A DNA stretch of 64,000 bases from Cycas panzhihuaensis. Taxonomy: Eukaryota > Cycadophyta. This document shows, in pieces, positions 11,798 through 21,909 of the stretch. The notes beneath the pieces are model-generated. The model worked only from the letters and a program-made list of their open reading frames with translations. It did no database searches and was not told the origin of the DNA. Made by a program: the position numbers and the translations under genes. The stretch's first letter is position 1. Each line of letters starts with the position of its first letter. The stretch lies in assembly GCA_023213395.1 (NCBI GenBank), contig CM041465.1, positions 98,711,741 through 98,775,740 on the forward strand, read 5' to 3'.

Positions 11798-14417
11798 TGT
11801 TTCCCAGCTACTGGGAATGGACTCGAGACACATCGACCCAGGTATATTTAGGTATACGTTCTCACTTTTCCCTGCTCATGCTTGATTGAGATTATTTAGT
11901 GTAGACTACTTGACATATACCTACCTACATACATTACTTCTCTGCCTGATCATATTGCATGTGCTTACAGCACACTATCAGCCTATGATGACTCACAATG
12001 GGGGCATTCCTTAGTGAATGCTACATCCCATATGGTGTACAACCACCCACATCGCCTCCACAACCTTCTCGGGATGCTTCAGTCAGTCATGTTTAACTGT
12101 GTTATGACATTTTGCTCATGTTGCAGTCTCCTCCAAGTCTGACTAATTCCTTGGTTAAGACTCATTTTACTATTTTGGCTACTTGCCCATCATCTGGGTA
12201 TTCCCTCCAGTTGTTTCAGGCTCAATTTACTCATAATAAAAGCTCCAAAGCCTTTATTTCTATTTTTTTAATCTTTTTTTGCTGCCAGTCTGGTACTGCT
12301 ATAAACTTAGTGGTATCGTAGTATTTGCCATAGTACCGTGAGGTTTACCGTGGTATGACTGTTTGAATTTCAAAAAAGAGAACCACGTGACAGTTTCTGC
12401 TTTTTTCACAGAACTACCATGTGGCGCCTGTCGATTTGCGTCACCCTGACATCCCCAACGTTCACCTACAGTGAACAGGGGATAAAGGGAGTTTTACTCT
12501 TCATTTTGGGAGATCTTTTATTCATTTTAAGATTTTTTCTACTCAATTTTCATAAAAAACATACTCAACCTTCACAGAAATCTACTACAAGGAAGGATAC
12601 ACTACTGCAAGCTTGATTCTAGGGACCATTGCTACCCCTACAGCTCCAAACAGCAAGCTTTACTTCTTCTTTCAGGTAACCAAGGCTTCAAGGAGGATTA
12701 CTACTAAAAGCTCTCCAAAAATATCAACTACCAAAGCCCCAAACTTACAAGGACATCTTCACACTTCTCCCCTTTCTAAAATCTACCACTATTATCCACC
12801 AAGTGTTGGTCATCTCTGCTATTCTTAATAGAAAATTCATGTTTTTTTTTTCTACAACAAGGTACTCCCTACATCTACTTTGTAATTTGTGTTGTTTCTT
12901 CACGTTTTGGTGAATAAACTTTTAGTTTATATACCTTCATGTTGTTGTGCTTAATTAGCATCACTTCCTTATTTTTTTAAAATATTATTGCTTCTCCTAA
13001 TCTTCCCAACCAACCCATTCTTAGGTGGCTATTGCAAAGGGGCAACACAAAGAGGATTTGAGGGAGGAAGGTGGGGTTCTGTCCCCCTAGCTGTCCTTCT
13101 CCCCAAGGGTTTCGTCCCTTATTCTCTTTCCCTTTGTCTTTAGTGCCTTCCTAGGAATCAGGTTAAGGGAGGTTTGGGAATCTAGTCTCAGAACTAAAAC
13201 CAGCGTTGGCAACCCGTTGCCACACTGGTTCTAGGAATTCCATCCATTAGTTTTGGGCCCTGCATAAGCCCCAAACCCTTTCCTTGTCAGTTAATGGTTT
13301 GCCATTCACCCAACCCAATGATTTGATGTTCATAGCATCTCATCCCTTGGGCATCTGCATACCTTTTCATTACTCTCTTCTTTCTCACTGTTTGTTGTCC
13401 CATGACCTTGTTGTCAGCTTGTTTCCCTTTGTCGAGTTCCGTGGAGATTCTTTGTGGGTGAGTTAGCCATTCTGAGGCTATACTCTTCTCTTTTTTAGGT
13501 GTTGCTTGTGGTATACGTTTACGGGAGATTTTGTTACATATTGTTGCTTTACATTATTACATATTGATGCTTAGCTTAGTTTTAGATAGTTCCATTTGAG
13601 TTTAGCATCTATACTCAGTCTACTTTGTGGCCCCTCTTTTGAGAGGGAGGTACTCGCCTAACTTGCTTACAGAATCTCACATTGGTGGAGCTACGCGTGG
13701 AACGAAACCCATTGTAGTTTGGTTCTACATATAGTGCATTTCTTGTTATTTTTCATTTTTTGCTTCTTTTCCACTTTCTATTTTTGCATGTTTAAGGGGA
13801 GGTAAGTTAGCCCCTCTTTGATTGCTTATGGTAATTATCACTGACCGACATCGCATGCATAACGAGCAGAGTAGAAAGGAGCGGGAACTAAAGGGACAAG
13901 TAGCATTCCACTCAGACGCCGAATCCAAGTACTTTTCTTATTCCCTACATATCTCCTTTACATCGTTGTCTTTTATGCACATGCTTGTATAGTTAGGAAC
14001 GTGTAAAGAATTGAAAAGAAAAAGGGAATATATGTTTGCTTTACATTGTTTTATTTATCGATTAGCTTAGCACAGTTAGATCGTTTACTTTGTGTTAGAG
14101 TGACCCATGTTTTACCCCCCTTTAGCCTACATCTAGGCGCTACATTACCTACCTTCCCGTTATTGCATTGCCTTCTCATTTCTTCAAGAAGATGCAACGC
14201 ACCAGGTGCTTTCTCCTCTTCCCAGCCATTGGAGGGGTAGGAAGGCCTCGCTTTGCATGGCTACCTGGAAGCAACCAGGCACCTCTATAGTTCTGAATCT
14301 ACGCTTTGGCGCACGGATGCCCTGCGAGGTGAAGTCCTTGCTATTTAGTTTAATTTAACTTTACACATTTCATTCCCTTTGCTAGACGTAGGACATCACC
14401 CCGCGGTAAGCGTTTCA
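11798..14417 (+). repeat. Gypsy-A 5' LTR (2620 bp)
   Basis: Aligns with 36091-38679 throughout, with several percent substitutions that are mostly transitions. TG...CA ends. It contains a block of short palindromic words near 12295-12355 followed by a G-box CACGTG at 12384-12389, which may be part of the promoter. Short open frames inside it are not genes. Confidence 0.95.
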
Positions 14418-14437
14418 TTGGTGACCATACTCAGGAA
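14418..14437 (+). other. Gypsy-A primer-binding site (tRNA not assigned)
   Basis: Sequence directly after the LTR (TTGGTGACCATACTCAGGA). The equivalent position in Gypsy-B reads TCGGGCGACCATCTGGGAC. The common core GG-GACCAT indicates a shared tRNA primer site, which I could not assign to a tRNA. Confidence 0.6.
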
Positions 14438-14573
14438 CTTCCAGTAAGGGAACTAGATTCGCTTCCCCTTTTCATTGGTGTTCTTACCTTTAGGTAGTCT
14501 TCTTATCCTACATTTCTGTTGAGTAGCCCACAATATACTTGTTTCATTTTCCTCTTTTCGCTTTCTTCTAATA

Positions 14574-16900
14574 ATGCTCCCAAAGGCGTTACTGCGACGC
14601 TTCTCACGTCGCTTGCGAGGTCTACCACCATTGTTAGAAGACCCATCACCTTGTTCCCTTCCATCGTTGAATCCTGATTCGATAATGGAAGGTTACCAGT
14701 CTGATTGGGCTTATCATACCATGGTCTCGGGAACTCAAGAGTTTCCCGCGTCCATTCCAGGATCCACCTACGAGGGTAATAATTCTATCTATTATCCGGG
14801 TGACCCATTTTGCCCTTCTGATTTTCATCCTTCTGCACATATAGCAGAAGCCTCATCTCCTCACGAGACTCACCATCCTATTGGTGAATCTTACGAGGAG
14901 CGCCCTAAGGGGTCCCCGACATTCAAGATCCCATCGACCTCATATGGCTGCGAGGATACCCCTCCTGCCGACGTGGTCAAAGCGCTCAGTAAGTACTTCT
15001 GAGCAACTCCCAATCAACCACGTCTTAGGTGGTTTGAAGAAATTCTATGCAATGTAGCATCTTCTTCATCCATACCTATGCCTCCTATAGCAAATCATTC
15101 TTCTACCTGTGCACACTCGTCCCATGCTGTGTCTACACTGGCTCCCAGGATAAGTGTTATGCCATCTACCCCTAGCCACGGTCCTACTTCTTTAGGGCCC
15201 GTTCGCGGCATGTCCTTCCCTCAACTTGGGGTTAGCATGCCATTTTCGAGTCAAATGAATACGCCACCTTCAAACATGGCACATGTGTTTCCTAGTAGGC
15301 CTCGAGGTCCTACTAATGCTACTGCCATCAACTATGTAGGACTCGCTCCTACATATGCTCAAAACCCATCCAGTGGTCCTTCCCTTTACATGCCCCTAGG
15401 TTACACGTCTCAACCTTAGGGGCAGGGTGGGGGAAACCATCTTCCTGCTTATGGGATGGACCTGTTGCACCCATATGGGGTTGCGCCACCTACGGGTGAC
15501 CCATATGGGTAAAACCTGGTCCCGCACCCTTCGTTTCTACCATCCAGCACAACTCCTATTGCCACGCATTCACTAGGGAGCATGCCTCCCTTCCAAGGTG
15601 TTTATCTGTAACCCCCTTTCTAATAAGGGGCATTTCCCCAAGGAGGGGTGGGTTTACCACCCCCATCCATTCCTGTTTCTTTACCGTTTATCGATCCTTT
15701 ATCCCATGTAAGGATACGTCTCTTCATGGACTACAGTCGATGCCATTATCTGTTGAGGCGCTAAGGACTAACCTGCTGCCTCACCCTCCTGAAGTTCCCA
15801 AGTTCGACAGAACTTCGTCGCAAGACGTAACTGAGCACATGCATAGTTTTTCTATGGTGTGTATAGATTATTGGGATTACGACCACATTCTAATGAGGCT
15901 ATTTTCGCGATCCTTGCAGGGTGATGCTTTCAAGTAGTTCTACCATCTCCCTACCCATTCCATTTCTTCATTCCAGTAATTGGTGGACGAGTTCATCAAT
16001 TACTTTGACGTAGCTTGTCCATTTGAAAGTAGAATGAAAGCTCTCCTTTTGCTTAAACAAGGTCATGATGAAATAAATCGTGACTTTGTGAGGTGATTTC
16101 ATGATCTCCTTCACTCTACCAAGTCCACGTTGCCTGAAGAGTTGAAGCGAGATCTCTTTATCAATGCACTTCATCCCAAAGTGCATGTGGAAGTCCTTAA
16201 GATTAGAGCAACCACATGCGACTTCGCGATTACGATGTGCTTGGCGTTAGAGGCCATTGAGATCCAAGCTAGACTTAAGAAACCTCTTAAGTCCTCACAA
16301 TGTCGTGAGGCATCTCCCCTAGTGAAGGAAACTAAACCTTCGTAACCTGCCAGGTCTACCTCTCATCCTACTTAGAGGACCTTAGACCCTCTTACCTCCA
16401 CTATTCGCTCATTCAAGTGCACGATGAAGGAGCTTAAACTCCAATCCCCTTCATCGCTGACCTTCCATAAACTAGTTTAACAAACTTCTCGTGCCATTCC
16501 CCCCAAAGGGGGTAACACCCAACCTTCTTAAGCAAGGAGGATTGATCCTCCCCTTGAGAAGAGGTGGTGTTCCATCCACGGGGAATGTTTCCATGATGAT
16601 TCACATTATCGGGCACAACACCCACGTGATGCCCCGCCATGCAATTCATCGCTTAGATGGGCATCGAGGCCTAACCTCGATCAACCCATTCATAGAGATC
16701 TGTTTCCCAAGCACGGGGAGCGTGATCGTAATGTTTAACAAAGGAACAGTCAGAATCAGGATAGATCCCCCGATTCTCGCCCTTCGCATAGTAGAGGGAA
16801 GGGTGCGCGAGGTTCATCTTCCTCTTCGCACTCCCCTGACCAGCATGCTCCATCACCTTCGCGGTCCTGTAACAAGGGAAAGAAGGTGATCTAGATGCTT
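14574..16900 (+). pseudogene. Gypsy-A gag remnant
   Basis: The open N-terminal piece (14574-15002) is proline/serine-rich and matches the start of gag in Gypsy-B. The capsid-like retrotransposon gag region is at about 15740-16300 (EALRTNLLPHPPEVPKFDR, then LVDEFINYFDVA, LLKQGHDEINRDFV, ELKRDLFINALHPKVHVEV). Stops interrupt it, for example TAG after GDAFK and TGA after DFVR. A zinc-knuckle remnant near 16560 reads WCSIHGECFHDDSHY: the C-x2-H-x4-H-x4-C pattern of Tat gags with the last Cys changed to Tyr. Gag would form the particle that packages the RNA. This copy cannot make a full protein. Confidence 0.88.
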
Positions 16901-18335
16901 GAGACCATGCCCCTTTATGTTTTGACCTGGTCTCAAGTCACAAAGGAGGCAACTGGCAGCTCCGTGTCTACCTCACAACTTGATCCTCCTCCGAAAGCTA
17001 TTCCTCTGGAGATTCCTGCACTTCCCAAGAGCATTCTCGTCTGTCTCGGTCAATTTGACTTTAGGGGAGCCCTTACCCAACCCACGGGGAGGGGTAGGCC
17101 TTTCTCCGTAGTCAAAGAGCTTCTTACCATGGCTGTCAGGATGTCCATCATGGATGTCTTGAGAAGTTACCCTGAGCAACAAATGCTCCTCTTGGAAGCT
17201 CTAGGATCGAATGACGCGCTTGTTCATGCCTTGGGCACAACCCAAAGTTGCGAACTTGTCATCTCTTTCAATCCCAGAGATCTTCCCTCGTCTAATGGAA
17301 GGAAACGCTAATGGAACTTCTCTTTCATGATTACCATAGATGCTCCTGATTGCACGTTACAAAGAACCGTCATAGATAACGATTCTTCCATCAATGCCAT
17401 GCCCTTGCGCGTTATACAAGAGCTTGGCATTTTTGCCTTGGAACCCATTCCATGGTGATGTCAAGGTTATGACAGTAGTGAGAAGACTCCCCTGGGATCT
17501 GTCTCGATACCTCTTACTCTTGAGGATAAGACTGTCATTACTAACATCGTTATCCTCGACGTTGACGTTGATTACAACCTACTTCTGGGTCGTCTATGGC
17601 TTGACCAAATGGGAGCCGTGTCTTCCACCTGTTGGGGGCAACTTAAATTTGTCCACAATGGATAAATGAAAGTTATCTCCCACGAGCGACCACTTACTAA
17701 ACAAACCAGACCGTCTACCCAGGTAAGCTATGGCCATACGAAGGGAAACAAACGCCCTTCTGATCATGCCTAGGCTTGCTCCATCGGAATCCCTGATTCT
17801 GCTTGCCGCGAAGAAGATTCTACATCTTCTTCCCTTGACTTAATACGTTTCGCCCCCATCGGTGTCGGAAGCTATGGGTATCTCGCCATGTTTGATAATG
17901 ACGAGTCCCATAGTGAGGATGAGGATCTTCCTCACTCAGTTTCATTCCTCTGCACTTGTGGGGGGCATTCTTCTAATTCTAGGTCCCCACCTAGGACCCC
18001 TTTTGTTATAGAGCCCGGTCACTTTCATATGTCACATGTCATTATGCATGTCAGTCATCAGATTCCTAGCTCTTCCATTCCACCACCTTCCATGAGTGAT
18101 GGCATTGAGAGTTTCCCTCTTACTTTTTATGAGGGATCTCTCTTTAACTCTCCCTTAGAGTCCCTTAGGGGTGTTGGGCAGCTTACGAGGCATACCGGTC
18201 CTATCACTCCCATGCCATCCTGTGCCTCATCCATTCAAAGTTAATTCATCCATGTGGTGGACTACTTTGAAGACGATGAGGCTTTGCTGGAGCACTTAAC
18301 GGGCTCCACGCCTAATTTAAGATCCCTTTTGCACA
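16901..18335 (+). pseudogene. Gypsy-A protease and linker remnant
   Basis: The segment matches the protease region of Gypsy-B: TLQRTVIDNDSSINAMPL at about 17355-17405, then NIVILDVDVDYNLLLGR and WGQLKFVHN near 17550-17660. Where Gypsy-B has DNGS, this copy has DNDS, so the active-site Gly is lost. There are frame changes and stops. The linker to RT follows (VVDYFEDDEALLEHL near 18255-18295). It then breaks off at about 18335, where sequence equivalent to RT through integrase is missing. Confidence 0.85.
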
Positions 18336-18957
18336 TGATCTTTCGGCTATCCCTTTGCCATGCTCCAAAACGAGCCTAAACTACCATCTTAAATTGTTCC
18401 CATTTCTCCCAACTATAGGTACAATGGCGATTTAAGATGGATTCTCGCTTTTCCTTCTAGTTCCTCTCATGGAACCCATGTTTCCATTTCCTCTCGGGAA
18501 CCTGTCGTCTTCCCATTTGGGCATCCCCCAATCGGAACAATGCCTTGGAGTATCATTACACTTTTCCTTTACCTGCTGTTTCCTTCGCATATTCTACTAT
18601 GCTCCTCCGTGGACGTGCATGTTGCTCTATTTCTAACCTCACACCTCTCTATCACCTCTACTTATGGTGGATGTGTGTGCTTTTGTTAGACATATAGCCA
18701 TACATGGAAGGAAATATATGCATCCCACAACAAAACATTTACAACAACAAAACATTTATAACATACAAAGTAAAGTGTACATGCTATCTACCACAAGACA
18801 TATGCACCATTTCATGTCAAAATGGGGTTCCAACTACCCCGTATATATATACATCCAAAAAATAATATGTTACATCATACATATAGGAAGCCAGTATCCT
18901 TGCAAGGGGGTACAATCATATGAGCCTATATATGACCCCCTGGAGGCCCGTGCTTTC
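18336..18957 (+). other. Gypsy-A post-integrase noncoding region
   Basis: Homologous (reverse orientation) to 25430-25985 of Gypsy-B, which lies between the integrase C-terminus and the extra RNase H. It contains no supported gene. The 18335/18336 join is the deletion junction in Gypsy-A. Confidence 0.75.
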
Positions 18958-19984
18958 CCGTCAAAATCAAATGTATATCTCCTACACTACTGCTACCCTG
19001 CTCATGGGGTACCATCTCCTGGCTTGTGTGATCTCTCTCTTGGGGACCACATCCCTCTGAGGCTCCTCCTGGGCCTTCTTAAGCTACTTGCCTCGCTCCC
19101 CTCATCCCATGGCCGTCTCGGGGTCGTAGCTACTATATGGGTATATGTCCTACTCCTGCTAGACCTTGATGCCACCTGGTCTACGAGCTGATCGTATCTA
19201 GCCTGGATACGATCCCTCTCTCCCTCTACTTCTTGGAGACGCTCCTCTAGCACTGCTATCTAGACTGTGCTCCCCGTGTCTCCACCTGCTCTGCCTTGAG
19301 CCTCTAGGGCCTAGACCCATCTACGCAGCTCATCTCGCTTGCCCTTGGCCTCGTCGAGCTCTAGTTGCATCTGTCCCCTAAATGCCATATGCTCTTGGGA
19401 CTCTGCAGCCCAGATGTCTCTCGCCCTTGCTAGTGGGGTGAATGCCTCCATGTAGGCACCTACCGACCTAAGTGCATCCTCTACCTGGATGGGCAGTTGC
19501 CCCTCTACGTATACATGAGGGAACATCTCCCTACTAGTCGTCTGATCTCTACTGTACCTACCAATACAGCATACCGTGTGTCAGTAAATATCCCACTACA
19601 TACCATAATCAAAATCAAATCAAGCATCTACCTAGATGTCAAACGACTAAGGAAATGGTTAGACCTCACCTACCATGGCTGTCGGCTCCTCTGCTTGTGC
19701 GACATCATCTCCTCCTGGCTCTTTGCCAGCTGCAGGTACTTCATCCTCACGTACCTCCTCTGCCTCAGCCTCTCTCCTCACAGGGACTGGCTCGACTTGT
19801 GCCTCTCCAGATCTCCTCATGATCAGTAGCCTACGGGCCCCAGTCATCGGCCCCCTGCTCTTATCTGGCACCCCTAATGGGCCTGTCTCTCCTCTAGTAG
19901 CCCTGGATGAACCCTCTGCTCCTCCTGATGTCCCTGAAGGACCTGTCTCTCCCGCAGATTGTGACGGGCTGGCCCCGTCTCCCC

Positions 19985-20022
<38 letters not shown>

Positions 20023-20023
20023 A
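19985..20023 (-). repeat. (ATC)n/(GAT)n tract encoding poly-Asp
   Basis: Twelve to thirteen ATC triplets on the plus strand. In the minus-strand frame that continues into the acidic region at 19659-19871 they read as about twelve Asp; other frames give poly-Met, poly-His or poly-Ser. Confidence 0.7.
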
Positions 20024-21012
20024 TGGGCGCCCCGCCCGCCCACTCCGCTGCTCTCCCACCTCACCGCCCCTGCGACTTACTACATAGTCTCGGCCGTGAT
20101 GAGGAGGTCCAGCGATATCACCTCTACTGACTACCGAACGTGGGCCTGGTCCTCCGTCTCTCTGAGCCATTTCTGTCATCTGTGGACCATTGGGGCCCAC
20201 TCTGCTATGGGGTATGGTCCCCCCGCTAGTGCCACTACTGCAAAATGGTTGAAAACCAAGACTAGCAATGTGTCAGTATGATAGTCCCCTCCGCTACCGC
20301 CTAGATGGTGTCTAACTGCGCGACGAGGTTCACCGCTACCAGGGTGGCCCAATCCATCCTCTCGTCGGCCTCGCAGTGGTGCACTGCATCTATTCATCCA
20401 CCTAGTATCTCCCTAAAATTCTGCTTTTGGGAAATCCAGAATAGAACGCACAGTATGATCAATTTCCTCACCCGAGGAATCCATGACATCAGCATAGTCT
20501 GGAGGGGAACTCCCTTTCGCTCCCACCTGTCAACCCCTCTAAAGAACAGGGCTGCTTCTCTATGAGCTGCCTCAGTGCTAGGCAACACTCCCAATCTCAC
20601 CAGCCTCCCAGTTGTCGGTACCCCCAAAATCTGCCGGATATCTCCTGGTGTAATCATCACATCGCCTACCTGAGGCAAGTGGAATACATGCCTTTGTCAA
20701 TCCCAATGTGACACGATGTCCACTAGTAGTCTCTGGTCTGATGCAAACTGAGGTGTCTTCAGGGCCTTGTATAGGTCACACCTCCGCAAGGTCACTTTGT
20801 CCTCCTGGGACATCATCTCTATATAACTCAGCATCGCCATGCCGACATTTTCACGGTTATCCACTGCGATAACTACCTACAATCATCAAAAATCAATCAA
20901 GGTCAGCCTCCTAGCAGTCATCTATGCTCCTGGTTGTCTCACTGCTTTTCCTGCCTAAAATTTGGGGCTGGTTGGCCCCTCATTTATTTTTTTCTAGATT
21001 TCTACCTACATA

Positions 21013-21050
21013 CCGTGCTAAACTTAGTGGTACTGCTAAGTTTAGCACGG
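21013..21050. repeat. Perfect 15-bp stem hairpin
   Basis: CCGTGCTAAACTTAG (21013-21027) and CTAAGTTTAGCACGG (21036-21050) are exact reverse complements around an 8-nt loop. It lies in the inferred first intron/leader of the antisense PMD unit. Related words (GGTACT-CTATAAACTTAG) occur in both Gypsy-A LTRs (about 12295 and 36585). Confidence 0.9.
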
Positions 21051-21542
21051 GTCCCACGGTGATCGGGGGATCTCGTGGCTATGATCGCGGCACCGCAATC
21101 TTGGCCACGGTACAAACGGCAACGCCCCTAAAATGGGGGGTTTCTGCCTAGAAAATCATAAAATTTCTTGTGGTGGGCCCTCGTGGGGCCCACCGAGACC
21201 AGGGCTCCCTAATGCCTAGGTCCCCGCCTCTTCCTAGGTCCAATTCAGACTCCAAGAGGCATCCAATTGCCTATAAGGGGCACAAAAAATGCATTAAAAA
21301 TTACAAAATATAGTAAATTTTAAACTTTGAAATGGGGAGAGTTTTGCAAGATCCACTCACTAGATCTGGCTTGGCTGTCGCCATCTCATCTCTCTAGTCC
21401 TGCTGACTCTCACTATACTCTGATTTGACGGTCGGATCGTCTCTCACATGCCTCCGAAGTTGGGGAGCGCTTCGCTCCATAAGGAAATGGCTCTGGTTTC
21501 ACACGAGAGCTAGTGAAAATGAATCTAGTTTTCATTTGATTT

Positions 21543-21552
21543 CCTTATATAG
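21543..21552 (-). promoter_or_regulatory. TATA box for the antisense PMD gene
   Basis: The minus strand reads CTATATAAGG, a good plant TATA box, about 160 nt upstream of the candidate start codon at 21384. The 21560-21909 stretch beyond it has no coding signal and would be the promoter region. Confidence 0.5.
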
Positions 21553-21909
21553 GCGAGGGCCCTAATGGGCACTTCTTCTGTTCTGGACCTTCCGATAGCC
21601 GTTGGGGCCGTCTCGTTTTCCTGATCGCCTTTGCCTTCTAGCCCTGTTGCTTGTGGTGTTCTATCAGTGCCCTTTTTGGCCCCTCTTGTAAGCGCATTTA
21701 TGGTGCCTAATTATTGCACTTTTTCCAGGGCCCTTCTGCATCGTTTTACGTGCCACTCCCATGCATGCCCGAGTTTATACTTGTTTGGCTTATTTCACTG
21801 CCCTGGACTCGTTTCCATAGCCCTTTCTTGCTCCTGGGGTCCTCAAAGGAAATGCTCCCTCGTCTGGGGGCATGTTTTGCTTTCTAAAGCAACCTTTGGT
21901 GCTCGAGGG

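Larger units (their letters stand above)
18970..21384 (-). pseudogene. Antisense plant mobile domain (PMD) gene, multi-exon
   Basis: The minus strand carries a gene-like unit opposite to Gypsy-A. A candidate first exon reads MATAKPDL (start at 21384) and ends at a GTGAGT donor. An exon beginning at about 20876 after TTGTAG encodes LLVDIVSHWD-stop-QRHVFHLP and then DVMITPGDIRQILGVPTTG, the signature of the plant mobile domain/aminotransferase-like family (MAIN-like, PP7-long-like). The stop is TGA where Trp or a similar residue would be expected, so this copy is probably dead. Further minus-strand segments encode a poly-Asp tract, an acidic low-complexity region (19659-19871) and coiled-coil-like C-terminal pieces (19311-19526, 19002-19253). 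Exon joins other than the signals named are inferred. PMD proteins occur both as host silencing-related proteins and within plant transposons. Confidence 0.72.

Noticed and set aside
12419-12828. Two adjacent plus-strand frames (65 and 71 codons), with relatives at 36573-37090
   Set aside because: Both copies lie in the Gypsy-A LTRs and are not conserved as proteins between the two LTRs.
16491-16889. 132-codon plus-strand frame as an independent gene
   Set aside because: It is an off-frame reading of the gag zinc-knuckle and basic tail region of Gypsy-A.
19874-20200. Poly-Met protein on the minus strand
   Set aside because: It is the wrong frame of the (GAT)n tract; the frame continuing into the acidic downstream segment reads poly-Asp.
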